Below are positions 21,719 to 33,825 of a DNA stretch of 64,000 nucleotides, piece after piece (the first letter of the stretch is position 1; each line of letters begins with the position of its first letter). The notes under the pieces were generated by a model. The model was not told the DNA's origin. It saw nothing but the letters and a program-made list of their open reading frames with translations, and did not search any database. The DNA is from Gordionus sp. m RMFG-2023 (Eukaryota; Nematomorpha; Gordioida; Chordodea; Parachordodidae). The stretch is from NCBI RefSeq assembly GCF_954871325.1, contig NC_088776.1, positions 14,756,052 through 14,820,051 of the forward strand. Direction: 5' to 3'. The position numbers and the translations under genes were made by a program.

Positions 21719-22189
21719 TGGTGCCCCGGCACGTTTTTGTAAAAATAAAATATAAAATTTGCCTTAAAATAAAAAAAAAAGTAAAAAGAAAATTAAATTC
21801 GAAGGATATGACTTGTCTTTTTTTTTTTTTAAAAATAGTCAAATATTATTCTGTTATATACATATACAAAAGGTAAAAAAAAAATTAATGTTTGAATTAA
21901 AGGCGAATAATTTGCCGGACACTATTTTCATCGCACATATGCTCGTGATATGTGTGGTTGTGATGCTACGCAATTATATGTTAATGAATGGGAGACCGCA
22001 TATTATTCAAGATAAGAACTTTATGTTCATAGATTGCGTGATCACAAAATGTTAAAACTTACAATTTTACGCCAATTTATATTTTGATACGCTTATTATG
22101 CTACAAATTATAGTATATAAATTGAATACGAATTACACATTTTTTCATGTTATAGTATTTTCTAATCTATTTTGATAATTTAAATATAA

Positions 22190-22590
22190 AGACATAATAT
22201 TATCTGATTTTCTTTTATAACTTAAAATTAGAGATTTAGAATAATCTAGTTTTCTTTAAAAAATTAAATTTAAAGAATTATCCAATTTCCTTTGACGACT
22301 TAAATTCAATGAGATTGATTTATCTAATTTCCTTTGACGACTCAAAATTAAAGCATAGGATTTTTTTTGATTTGCTTTGACGATATAAAATTTAAAGACA
22401 TAGAATTATTTAATTCCGTTTGACGATGAACATAATTTTTTTGTTCGATATGAAATTCATAACTTAAAACATATAGTATTTTCTTAAAGTAAAATTTTTA
22501 TTATGGACAATAAACTTAATGCTAATTATGGACAATAAACTTAATGCTAATTATGGACAATAAACTTTGCTAATTATGGACAATATACTT
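22190..22590. repeat. Two tandem arrays in the leader of the LTR fossil
   Basis: About 22200-22440 holds about five degenerate 45-60-bp units centred on CCTTTGACGACT. About 22500-22590 holds three to four copies of a 25-bp unit, ATTATGGACAATAAACTTAA, immediately before the gag-like frame. Both are noncoding. Confidence 0.75.
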
Positions 22591-25500
22591 ACTGCTATAT
22601 GCGATCCGTATCTCAGATTTCCAAAACTTATTGGAGAGATGACGGACACATACCTTGATATGGTTGAGACATACTTTGAGGATTACATTGCGTCTGACGC
22701 ATCTAAGGCTAGGACCTTATTAGGTAACTTATTAATTGACATTTATGACAAAATTACATCCGTGTGTTCTAACCTAAGGCACAATTAAAAAATTATATGT
22801 TTTAATAAACTCAAGTTATTAATTCCGAGGGAAGATATAAATTTAAGTATAAAAAATTTTAACTTAGCGGTACAACGTGACGACGTGTCTTTTTATACAT
22901 TTTTCTATAGAATACACAAATTACATAAGAAGTGCAATTTCCTAGATGACAGTAGAATTAAGGAGAAATTGATAACGTCTACTTTAAACGATCATATCAG
23001 AAGGAAGTTGAATAAGCATAAGGACTGGTCTGTAGATGAGATGATGAAATTAGGAGTTGAGTTAGATGGTAGCAATATTAAACCAGACGTTAGCGATACA
23101 AATTATGAAGACAATGATAAAAAATTGGATAAAAATAAAAAAATTTCTAATTCAAATATTGATAAAATACCATGCAAAAATACTTTTAGTAATAATGAGA
23201 ATAATTCTAATGATAATGAACGTAATAATTTTAGAGAAAATAATTTTAATTGTAATGGACGTAACACTCGTAGGGAAAATTTTTTTTGATTTTAAGAAGA
23301 GGAATTATAATGATTTTAGGCCTAATGATAATGCTATCCGAAACTATCAAAACAATAATTTTCGAGACAGTGATGGTAACGCTAGAAATTTTCGTAATAA
23401 CCAATCTTCGAACAACAATTCAAACTATAACGGAAGAAACTCCATGTGGCACAATAACAATAATGCAAACAATTATGATAGAAACAATGCCTGGCAAAAC
23501 ATCAACAATTCAAACTATAACAGAAGAAACTCCAGGTGGCACGATAATAGCAATTCAAACAATTATGGTAGAAATAATGTTTGGGAGAAACATCTCCTGG
23601 TCTTACAACAACCAAAGAAATCAGAATCAATATGATGATCGAAATGGTAACCGATATGAATCCTACAATTATAACAATAATAGTGATGGAGGAAACAATA
23701 CATGGAAAAACAGAAAACAAATACAATATTATGATCAGATCCAAAGTAATAGCAACAATTGCAATATGAACATTGAAGAGATTGTAGAAAATAAAAATGA
23801 CGCTATACAAAATAATAATGATAGTGATTTTAATGTCAACAATTTAACCGAGCATAAACTTAATGACAATTCATTTATGACTTCTTTAAAAATAAATGAT
23901 GTTACCGTTACTATGCAAGTCGATACGGTATCTAAATTTACGATAATACCTCATGAAATGGCTAAACAAATAGGCATTAAAGATCTTAAAAAGTCCACTC
24001 TACAACTCTCAGCTTATGATGGAAACTTAATTGAAATTATCGGCGTAACTCAAGTTAAAGTAAGCTACGATGGTATCGCCAAACACTTGCAAGCAGTGAT
24101 CGTAAAGTCTAATAAAAATGCATTATTGGGACGAATGTGGATCAATGCCTTTAGTAATATTTTGAACAAGTTTATAGCAAACATCGATATCAATTATGAA
24201 GATGGAATAAATAAATTAATAAAAGATTGTAAATTTAAATTGACTACCAAACCAATCAACAAAGTTAACGTCAAGATACATTTACGAAATGATGCCAAAC
24301 CTAAGATAATACCACCAAGGCGTATACCTTATTCAAAAATAGATGCTGTAACTAAAGAACTTATGAGATGGATAGACGAGGGAGTCATTGAGCCGGTGAC
24401 GGATGTTCGATGGGCAAGTCCTATAACCGCTGTCTACAAAGAAAATGGGAGCGCTAGGGTTTGCGCCGATTTCAAAGACACTGTTAATCCTGCTCTTGAA
24501 GATTTCAGATACCCACTTCCAAGAATAAACGATCTTATGCTAAGCTCAAGGAGGGCAAGAAATTCAGCAAGATCGATTTCAAAGACGCGTTCTTACAAAT
24601 CCCCATCGACATAAACTGCAGAAACATATTAACCATATCTACACACAGGGGATACTACCGGTTTACTAGACTTCCTTTTGGGTTAAAGACTTCTTCTGCA
24701 GTTTTTCAACAGATTATGGATCAAATTTTCGGTGACATGAAAGATGTCATCTTTTATATTGATGACCTATTAATAACGGAAAGTAGTGACGAAGCTCATT
24801 TCAACAACATAAAAAGAGTTTTTGAAAGAATATTATCTTATGGCTTAGTGCCTAATTTTGCAAAAAGCTTATTTTTAAAAAAAGTCTGAGGTTCTTAGGA
24901 CACGATATCGACGCCAATGGGATCCACGCGAACCATGACAAGATCGAGGCGATCCTTAGAATGCCGGAAACAAAATCAGCTGCTGAATTGTCAACGTTTC
25001 TGGGTATGGCGGGCTACTACAGAAAATTTTTGAAAATAAAAGATTACATATTATAAATATTTAATAAGTTGAGTTTGTAACTCAAAGATACTTCTCAAGA
25101 GTTTTAATCAATTTTTAAAGGAAAATAAAATGTATCTTATCTCAAACCCCCAAAGTTTGTATTTTTTAAACTACCTTTAATATTTTAAATTTACTAAAAC
25201 AGCTGTCTCTACTCAATTTTTATAGTGATTTTAATTAAGAATTTGAATCTTAATTTGATAGTCCTTTAATCTATTCCCAGAAATTATTATTATTTATAAT
25301 TTAATAAATTTTTCTTTTTTATTTAATTTTGCTGAAATAGCTGATCCTTTATACAAGATTGTCAACAAGGAAAAATGGGAGTGGAATTTAGAACACTCCA
25401 AAAGTTTTGATGATCTTAAGACGTTGATTAGTCTCCTCCAGCTTTGACATACTTTAATCCTGAATTACCTATCGGAATTGCGACTGATGCATCTAAGGTT

Positions 25501-25837
25501 TAGGAGCTGTTTTGTTTCACACCGAAAAAGATGGCAAAGAAAAACCAATAGTTTTTGCGTCGAGAACTTTAGCTAAGTCCGAGATAAATTATACCAATAT
25601 TGAGCGTGAAGCTATGGCCATTATGTTTGCTATCAAGAGATTTCAAGAATACTTGATAGGGACTAAGTTCACTATTGTAACCAGTTACGAAAAAGGGAAT
25701 GTATTAATAGATTTAAATATTATGAAAGTGACCCTAAGAATTCTTGTAAAGAGGGAAGTGTAGACATAAGTAAAGATAGTAAGATACCTTTCAGACCATC
25801 AAGAATTAAACAAAAACCTTCTTATTTAAAAGATTTT

Positions 25838-26150
25838 ATAACTTTATTAAAATAAAATATTAAAACGCAACTTAAATTATTAAAATAAAATATTAAAACG
25901 CAACTTAAATTATTAAAATAAAATATATAAAACGCAAAATTTGAAAAAACGCGAAATATTATATAATAATCTTTTTTGATTTATCATTCTTACGGAATTC
26001 TACATATTTATCATTCCATATTCCAAAATTTTTATTCCAAATCGCAAAATATTATAAAATAATCTTTTTGATTTATCATTCTTACGGAATTCTACATATT
26101 TATCATTCCATATTCCAAAATTTTTATTCCAAATTCTTTTTTCCAAATTT
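25838..26150. repeat. Tandem arrays near the right LTR
   Basis: A 36-bp unit containing AAAACGCAACTTAAATTATT occurs about 2.5 times at 25838-25940. A 95-bp unit containing TTTATCATTCTTACGGAATT occurs twice at about 25960-26145. Both lie inside the LTR fossil. Confidence 0.8.
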
Positions 26151-26315
26151 AAAATTTTATTCCGTATTCCATATATTCAAGTTTGATCAATTATTCCTTA
26201 TGATAATGATAACTTACAACAATTTTATCAAACCTACGAAAACGTATGGAATCACGCGACTCAAATATATACTTATGCGCTCACCGAGCAGCAACTTAAT
26301 ATTTTGTCGAAGAGG

Positions 26316-26528
26316 TGTTAAATAATTTATTTTAATGTTAATTTAAATTTGTGATCAGTTGAAATAATTTATTTTAATGTTAATTGAGTATTAATTTGAA
26401 TATCTATTGAAATGTTTTATTATATATACCAGTTGATTGTTATACATATTATTAATATTAATATTTGATTTTTTAAAAGAAGAAATAAAATTAATTTAAA
26501 ACTCAAAAAAAACAACTTGTTACTTTCA
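26316..26528 (+). repeat. Right LTR
   Basis: The repeat begins TGTTAAATAATT directly after a purine tract and ends ACTTTCA. It aligns to the left LTR over its whole length. No clear target duplication was identified outside the two LTRs. Confidence 0.85.
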
Positions 26529-27088
26529 AATTTAAATTGATAATTTTACTAATTGATTCGAAAGCGAATGCGCCATTATACGTTAGTAATTTTAATATTT
26601 ATATTATTTAAAATTAAAAGTATTAAAGATGATTGGAAAATGTTCATGGAATCTGCCTCAGCTTAATCAAATAAGATGCCTCTTGGCATTATTCATTACT
26701 TTAAAATTATTTTCGTTGAAGATATCTAATAAGAATAGGCTTGGGAAATCGATGCACGCAAATATTTAGCAACATTAATCCATATTTATCCATTCACCTA
26801 ATAATGGTTTTCAACTATATCCTCAAGTACTTCAAGGAAGCCTATAAACTATCTATGATTTTCCTCATTTTTTTGGTAGTATAGGCATAATTAGTATTAG
26901 AGAATTGATATAAATTTAATAGTGAGATCTTTACAGAAATATAAACAAAAGAAAAATTTAACAAACTTAATACTAAACATATTGTTTTGTGTTGTATTTA
27001 TTCAGATATAAAATATTTTTTGAACTTTTAAATATATAATATGCATTTATTGCTTTGTAAAAGGTCCACCCCCCATCGTTACGCCACT

Positions 27089-29890
27089 GCTTAAAAGAGT
27101 GTGCCATTTTATATGGCAACTGTTCAAGTAGTATTGTTAAATTGGCTAAGTCGAATTGGCCTAAATTCTATTTAAGTTTTTGTGATTGATAAAAGATTCA
27201 AAGATTAATTTTAATGAAAAAAAAAATTAATATGAATTATAATCTAACCCAAATATATCTATATCCGGAGTTAATTGGCAATAATTTAATCCTAATATCT
27301 TATAGAGATATAGAATATTTAATAGAATATCCTTCATATTTGAACTATTATATTTATCTAAACATTATTTGTTTCGGTTCAGATATATAAATATTATTAA
27401 CCTATAATTATATCCTTATTCAGAATATTATATATAAAAAATAATCGTGTTCATGTGATAATATTTTTGACATTGGCTCATGCTCAGGAGGGTTATTTAA
27501 AAAATTTTAATCAATACTTTTAATTATTTTTTATATCAAGCTTTAATTTGACAATGATGTCAAAAGTAAGGATTCATTTTAGATATTTTTACTTTAAATT
27601 TAATATATAGTAAAAAAAATATATTGTTTTTTATCAGGAATCAATTCTAAACCGAGAGAAAATAATAATAGCATGGTAATCTTCTTACAACAACCATAAG
27701 TCATAGAGTTTAAAAATATTTAATTTGGCCCATAAAAAATGGTTGAAATTTTTTTATTATTTTCCTATCGGAGTAAATAATAATAACAGGCCGATTAAAA
27801 ATAAATTTGAGCTGACTCTGAAGCCAACTCTTTGAGCCAACTCCCGCGGCTCATTAAGCCGTTCATCATATTCTACGCCAACTTTAGTACAGAGTTGTAA
27901 AAATTTGACTTTTTAAAGACACTATTTCATGATATGGCACACATTATATTTACATAATTGCTCATTTTTTAAAATTTATATTTTTTGTTAATAAAGTTTT
28001 TGTCTCCCAAACGGATTAAAGTGCTGCTAATTTATTTGGCATTACATATTATCAAAAGTTTCAGAATCAGTGCTTCCAAAAGTTTGGACAATTAATGCTT
28101 AAAGCTGGATGTCATTGTTTTTATAAACTTATTCGGATTCTGTTTAGTGACAAGACTAATTGATGAATATCCAAAAAAATAATATCAAATATTGGCGCAA
28201 ACAAGATAAGTTCTTTTATAATTTCCATTCTGGCACGATGCTAATCTTTTCTTATTTTGTCAATATATATTTTTTTTAAAAGCAATACCAAACGAACTTA
28301 AACACCATATACTAATTAAACTTAAGGCGTGACCTAATACTTTTTATTTTCCTTCTAACTCGGTTTCTTTTAGTGGTAGGTAAAACTATTTTAAAAATTA
28401 AAAAGAATCATACAATGCAAACTAACCTTAAATAAAAATTTATCCGCTCGGCCTGATTATATTTAAATATAGTCATCAATTTTTATTTTAATAGTATTAC
28501 CTTGTTTTTTTGAGATGATGAAATTGAAAATGTTAAATTTTAAAATATTAAATAGTTGATATTTTGAAAATTTAAATACCCCCAATGTATTTGAAGCGAT
28601 AAAAATCAAATTTTTTTACAATTTCACACCTTATTAACCGTTGGTGTGAGTTTTTAAAATCTCACAGATTTCCCTTTCACACATTATACCACGAAGTTGA
28701 TTTTTTTTGTTATGAATTGAAGATAGATAAGTAAAAAGTTTTATTTTCATTATCTTTATAAAATTTTTATAAATGGCCGCCGCTTCTGCTTTACTTAAGT
28801 TATAGAATGAGATTTACCACCAACAATTAGTGGTAATATATAGCTCCATTTTTAACAGTCTGAGCCAACTCTAAAAAGGCTTAACCAAATTTTAAGCCAA
28901 AACTATCATCTTAGCTTCGAGGTTTAAACTCTTGAAAAAAATATACACTTGTCTTAAAGCTTGGCTAATTTTTTGACTGTTAGGATTTAACCGATTTGAC
29001 AACACTACAGGCAAGAAATAGTCCAATTTTAACAAAATTTTCTAAATGTTTGAATAGGATTTTGAAATTTTCAAATAGATAGGTTGTTAGTTGTTAAGAT
29101 AGAAATATAAAATTGAGATTGTTTTTTATCAGGTTCTTAGCGAGCTGTCCATTTGCCAAACCATTTTTTATTGACTGATTAATATTTTAAAAAAATATTA
29201 TAATATTGATAATAATAGAATATTATGTATGTAGCGTCTACAGGCAGAAAATTATCGGAGGCAGGTCCCCTCCTCACTACCCCCCCCCACCCCCCTTCTT
29301 AAAATAATTTGCCCCTGCCGTGATATTTACTTAGCTATTATACTTCCCCATGATACTAAATAAAAAAAAATCTATAAGCCACCATTTATAACCTTAAACA
29401 ATTCGAATTAATCTTTCGGGCCTGATTATTTCGCCCAAGAATAACAAATAATCATTAGTTGGTATCAATTAGTGGTTACTAACTGTATTTTAAATATTAG
29501 CCACGTGCCTGTATAACTTTAAACTGTATTAAAATAGTAAATGAATAAAAAGTAAATATTTATTAATAAATGTAAATTTTTTTACCAATTATTTTTATCT
29601 TTAGTCTGTAAATAATGCTCATTTTACTTTAACCTATCCCCCTTCAAAAAAAATTGGAGGCAAATCTCTCCTACCATCTTCCCATCTCATAGGTAAATAT
29701 TTACAGATGTCGTTCGATTCAGATATTCTACTTTTATTTAATAATATACTAATAAAAAAACATCCAAAATTAGTGAAATTAAAAATAGATCAATTTATAA
29801 TTTTTCCAGAAAGCATCATGCAGTCGCGTCCAATGAATAGCCTTGAAATCGAGGGTAAAGTGACTTGAACAAATTTTAATAAAATTATTT
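27089..29890. other. AT-rich stretch with decayed MITE ends
   Basis: No gene was recognised. About 27820-27900 and 28855-29008 share GAGCCAACTC blocks. The right one ends GATTTGACAACACTA, which in reverse (TAGTGTTGTCAAATC) matches the MITE family at 63346-63592. A G/C-rich block with C runs at 29240-29320 looks like another decayed hAT end. Confidence 0.45.
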
Positions 29891-29976
29891 TTTTTATTTT
29901 AGAAATTCTTTTCAATATTTTCAAGAAATTGCCCACAGAACCTAGATACGGGATTTGGCGAAAAGCAAATAAAAAT

Positions 29977-30374
29977 GGTTAATGATGCTTTGTACCTTAA
30001 GGTACCATCTATCAAATTTGAATTTTGTTATTTTTCATTTGGATAGGCACTACCAAATATATTTATAATATATATTTGAAAAATCGTAATTTATGGAAAG
30101 CCTCTATGGCCTAGTCGGTTAGAGCTTCGCTTACTCATCCCATGGTCACGAGTTCGAATCCCGATAATAATTATGTTTTTTTCTTATTCTAACTTGGTGG
30201 TTCCATCCTTGGGAGTATGATATATAGGAGGCCGGACTCGACCACGTGATACCATATTAATATATTAAATAATAAGTCTTATTACATTTTAATAAATTTT
30301 GGTCGGTATTTAGCAAATTATGTTGGTATTTAGAATATTTCCATACATTCACTTGGTAGTAAGCATCATTAACC
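29977..30374. mobile_element. MITE with 9-bp target duplication, containing a SINE
   Basis: The ends are GGTTAATGATGCTT and its exact reverse complement AAGCATCATTAACC. They are flanked by AATAAAAAT on both sides (29968-29976, 30375-30383). Inner matches continue imperfectly (AGTGCCTATCC-like and ACTTGGTAGTAA). A 9-bp duplication and GG start suggest a Mutator- or Merlin-like MITE. The superfamily is not certain. Its middle holds a tRNA-derived SINE. Confidence 0.75.
30098..30275 (+). repeat. tRNA-derived SINE
   Basis: A Pol III A box (TGGCCTAGTCGG) and B box (GAGTTCGAATCCC) are spaced as in a tRNA. The flanking acceptor arms do not pair, and the anticodon arm is degenerate, so this is not a functional tRNA. 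A tRNA-unrelated body follows (ACTTGGTGGTTCCATCC, AGGAGGCCGGACTCGACCAC) and an AT-rich tail. Confidence 0.75.
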
Positions 30375-30843
30375 AATAAAAATCTTCAAATTAAATGAAT
30401 GTGATGGGATTCGGCAATATATTACTGAAGATATTCCTAATGAAAAATTAAAAAAAATTCTTAACTGTGTATATGCTTTATCCTATTGCCGAGTGTGAAA
30501 AGGGATTTTATATTATGATTCGATCATGGCAGAAAAACAGTTTAAGAGTAAATAATTGGTCCAATTTAATGTCATAAATTTCATTGGGCCTTCGATATCG
30601 AAATGGATTCCGGATCTATGTATCAAAGTATGCGAAAGTAATCATCGAGACGAACGAGACCTTTTTAAAGAAAAATGCCTCCCATATTTATGGAATTATT
30701 TTGAAATTTATATATATATTTTTTTTAACTTATATAGATATCGGTATTAAATTTGTTACTTTGTTTACAAAATACAATAAATTAAAAATCGATTTTATAT
30801 ATATCATATTTATTGATAATATATAAAATATTGTAGCTCTTCG

Positions 30844-33692
30844 TAGAGAACTGCACGGGCTGTCCGTAGCTCGACCCGACCCGAAAAATAAATACTAATA
30901 TAAATATCCTAAATAATCATTATAATTCATAAGGTAAATTATTAAACATATCATTTTTTATTTATCATATCCTTAAAATGTCAATCAGAATTAACATGTC
31001 ATCCAATTATTTTATAATTTACATAACAACCATACACCAAACTATTTTAAGTGATTATATTTTAGTACATTGCATTGCATAGATAAAATGATATTATTAC
31101 ATATTTTACTTTCATCATATTCTATCAAGTTAAATAAAATATATTTTACTAATATCTATTTAATTAAATAGCCTCAAATTTTCATATTAAAAAAATTACT
31201 TCAATGGTTGCCAAATTAAAAAAAATTGGTGAAAAGATTAAGAGCAAAGAATATGAAGTAAGAGAAAATGCCAATGGCAAATCTGAGGTCTGGAAAAAGT
31301 TTTCATTTATATATGATGAAAATAAAGAAAAACTTAATTATATAAGTTGCAATTTTTGAATTTATTTATGTTTATAATTCTATAACAACAGGTTAGTATA
31401 TTTATACAAAAATTATATGATATTATTAAATTATACTAGGCACAAATCAACTAAAAAGGCATAAATGTTAGAGAGTAAACAGCCTCAATTAACAATTGAT
31501 TGCCTTGATCCCAAATAACTCAAAAGTTGTATCAAATTTTAAAAAAAGAGTGTTAAATGTGCTTACCATGTTTTGTAGAAGTGATTTGAGATCATTTGAT
31601 ACAATTTATGGTGAAGGTTGTTGATTGTTGCCAATATTGGCTCGATATTTGGAAATATTGATGTTAAAAGCATCATTCCGAATCCCATGACAATTTCAAG
31701 AAATTTAATAGATACTACTAATGGTATACACAATAAATTATTTCTGAAATTAAACGCATATATGAAAAAGGGTAGATGTGCTGGTCATGAAAATATGGTT
31801 AAATTATTTATAATTTTTTATAGCCACCACAGACTTTTGGACTAATGATTATAAGAAAGTATCCTATATAACTTTTACTATTCATTTCTTAAACGATTCC
31901 TGGAATTAATAAAGTCATATTGTTTCATGCAAGTTTGAAGAAGAAAAAAAGAGGTGAAAATATTTTAAAAAAAATTATTAGAAATTTTACCTTATTAGGT
32001 ATTGATTTCATTAAAAATAATTATAAAAATCATGTATTTTTTATATCAGGATACAGTAGGGCTTATTTATCTGAAATATCATTCAACCAAAGCAGCTATT
32101 GTGATTAAAGCATTTGAAAATAAAAAACGATTGAATTGTGTTTCTCATCTTTTAAATACAGTATTAAGGAATATCTTTGATAATAAAAATATTAAATCTC
32201 AAGGTTTCAGAGATATGTCAATGTTTTGTTGTTTGTAAAAAATGAATTACTTATAGGAAACAGAGTGGGTATGTTAAATAAACTTTTTATAAAATATAAC
32301 ATTTAATTTAGATTCGTTAATCAACTTGATAAAACACTATATTTGTGTGTTGAGATTCGATGGAATAGCAGACTAAAGATGATTGATCGTTTTTAATCAA
32401 TTCAATAAAATATTATTGGAGATTCTCAGTTCAAGAAGAGAGTCGATTAGGCTCGGAAATATAGATGAAATGATGAGGGACCTTATCAAGTTTCTGACGC
32501 CTTTTAAAATTGCGAGTGATTAACTTGAGGGTATTTAAAACTCACCATTCACAAAGTTATATTGTGTTATCACAAAATTTTGAGTTTTCTAGCTCATCCA
32601 AACTAAACTCGCAGCTTAACCAGCTATTGTTAAAATGCTTGGAAATAATGGTGGATAAATTTCAAATAGATACATTTCATCAAATCTCGACATTTTTGTT
32701 CCTAAAATTTCGGTATATGCAGAAGCTCCTAGGGTCTTTCCTTCTTTAGTTATCCCGAGAACATTATAAAGATTTGTGCTAATATATTAACACGTTGATA
32801 ATGCAGACAGAGATATGATTGGGCAAAAATCTAAAAATACTAACTCACCATCTAGCTCCTACTCAACTGATAGAGTAGTAAATAAAGGTTCATTAAATTA
32901 ATAATAAAATTATTAATTAAAAAATAATAATTAAATATATATTTTTTAAAATTATATTATGAATATTTTTTTTCTAGGAAAATACTGAGGCAGATACGTT
33001 TTTGGATTTCTCTCTATGGGAGGCTGACAATTCGTTTTCTGATGCTAGCGATGAAGTTGACGAACTTCAAAAATACCTAGATGCTAAATTATATATTGAA
33101 GATGATAATATTTTAAATTGGTGGAAGACAAACCATAATGAATTTCCAAATTTAAGTATTTTGGCTCTTAAATTCCTAGCTTCCCTGCTTCGTCGGCTAG
33201 CAGTGAAAGAGCATTTTCAGTTGCTGGTAGGGTCTTTGAAGAGAAAAGGACTCGTTTAAAAGAGATAAAGACTCCTCATTATTTATATATCATAATTATC
33301 GCCTTGTGATACTTTTGATAATGATAATGATAGTCATTATAATATGTTCATTATTATATTTTTTATTCTCTACATTAGCTATTATATCATCTACATTCGA
33401 TATAAATCATGCTTATAGTTTTTATATAATCACAATAATTTTTAAATTCGATTGTATTTTAACTTTTTTGTAACATGTTTTACAAATTAAATAAAATGCA
33501 ACTTAATATATATCTTGATTGGTTATAGCCGTCAAATAAACTTTTATGTAAGGTGGCGATGAATAAATACACATATTTTTTTTGAATATTATAATATTCA
33601 ATCTCAAATTGTAAAATTTTTTTCGAGCTCGGGTCGGGTTGGACTAAAAAAATGTGTGCTCGGACTCGGGCTAATTACTTTGCAGACCTCTA
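30844..33692 (+). mobile_element. TAG-ended hAT transposon, nearly full length
   Basis: Ends are TAGAGAACTGCACGGGC and, reversed, TAGAGGTCTGCAAAGTA. Each is followed by CCCGACCCGA/GGGTCGGGTT-rich subterminal sequence like that of the small TAG MITEs. The 2.85-kb interior encodes a BED-finger hAT transposase relic on the plus strand. No clean 8-bp duplication is seen (flanks GCTCTTCG and CCCCTCCC), perhaps because another hAT end abuts the right side. Confidence 0.75.
31203..33265 (+). pseudogene. BED-finger hAT transposase relic
   Basis: The gene starts MVAKLKKIGEKIKSKEYEV and has a BED-like finger start (SEVWKKFSF...YISC). It continues with IVANIGSIFGNIDVKSIIP and MTISRNLIDT, the N-terminal hAT region, then CVSHLLNTVLRNIF, matching the H-LN motif of the catalytic core. 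WNSRLKMIDR follows. It ends with ELQKYLDAKLY, ILNWWKTNHNEFPNLSILAL and a frame-changed SSAASERAFS-like dimerisation motif near 33180-33240. Many stops interrupt it. Its layout matches autonomous hAT (Ac/Hermes-like) genes, and it likely once served the TAG-ended MITEs. Confidence 0.8.
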
Positions 33693-33731
33693 CCCCTCCC
33701 CCACCCCAAGTTTATATGCAATACACCACTG

Positions 33732-33825
33732 GCCGGTTCCCTTTCGAACACCTAAGTTAGGCAGCCTTGAGCTTGGTTAATACTTGGATGGGTGACCGCC
33801 TGGTAATCCCTGGTGTCGTAATCTT
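33732..33825 (+). rRNA. 5S rRNA-like sequence, 5' truncated
   Basis: The sequence CCGGTTCCCTTTCGAACACC through ACTTGGATGGGTGACCGCC and GGTGTCGTAATC follows 5S rRNA from about nucleotide 27 to the end. The internal C box (GGATGGGTGACCGCCTGG) is essentially perfect, and the A-box region AAGTTAGGCAGCCTTGAG is nearly so. A T run follows at once, as a Pol III terminator. The 5' end is replaced by a hAT terminus (ACACCACTG) abutting at 33731. It is therefore a truncated gene copy, pseudogene or the head of a 5S-derived SINE. No second copy lies in the window. Confidence 0.85.

Larger units (their letters stand above)
21503..26528 (+). mobile_element. Gypsy-like LTR retrotransposon fossil
   Basis: This is an old retroelement with two LTRs of about 215 bp (21503-21718, 26316-26528). 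A primer-binding-like segment follows the left LTR and a purine tract precedes the right one. Parts recognisable in order are a gag-like region with a strongly Asn-rich tract (about 22580-23850), an aspartic protease region (about 23880-24180), reverse transcriptase (about 24240-25030) and RNase H (about 25330-25700). I do not recognise an integrase. The element is broken, with several breaks. The LTRs differ at only a handful of about 205 aligned positions by eye, so the insertion is moderately recent compared with the hAT relics around it. The Gypsy assignment rests on part order and RT style. Confidence 0.88.
20183..27088. mobile_element. Diverged hAT element hosting an LTR fossil
   Basis: The left end CAGTAGCATAGCTAGG and right end ATCGTTACGCCACTG resemble diverged CAGTGGCGTA hAT termini, with CCCC runs just inside. 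No matching 8-bp duplication was found, so pairing of these two ends is an inference. Between the ends lie AT-rich flanks (20190-21500 and 26530-27060) and the LTR retrotransposon fossil. Confidence 0.45.
29895..30700 (+). pseudogene. hAT transposase C-terminal relic
   Basis: The frame reads LFNIFKKLPTEPRYGIWRK at 29905-29965. After a MITE insertion it resumes with DIPNEKLKKILNCVYALSY and then VQFNVINFIGPSISKWIPD. This matches the hAT dimerisation end of the lineage in which FSxMN...NRL..LMFI...GPPxSKW is conserved. It is broken by stops and by the nested MITE and SINE. Confidence 0.65.

Noticed and set aside
22500-22590. Short regularly repeated units suggesting a CRISPR-like array.
   Set aside because: The units are directly adjacent without distinct spacers and lie in the leader of an LTR fossil in eukaryotic DNA.
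22580-23850. An Asn-rich prion-like host protein.
   Set aside because: The frame lies between an LTR with primer-binding-like site and a protease/RT region, so it is the gag-like part of the retroelement fossil.
27088-27089. An 8-bp duplication for the 20183-27088 hAT-like element.
   Set aside because: Flanks CTATATGG and CTTAAAAG do not match, so pairing of its ends stays unproven.
30112-30170. A functional tRNA gene, because A and B boxes are both present.
   Set aside because: The acceptor and anticodon arms do not pair and a non-tRNA body follows, so it is a tRNA-derived SINE.
33692-33731. A target duplication linking the hAT end beside the 5S sequence to an upstream partner.
   Set aside because: No upstream hAT start preceded by GCCGGTTC was found.
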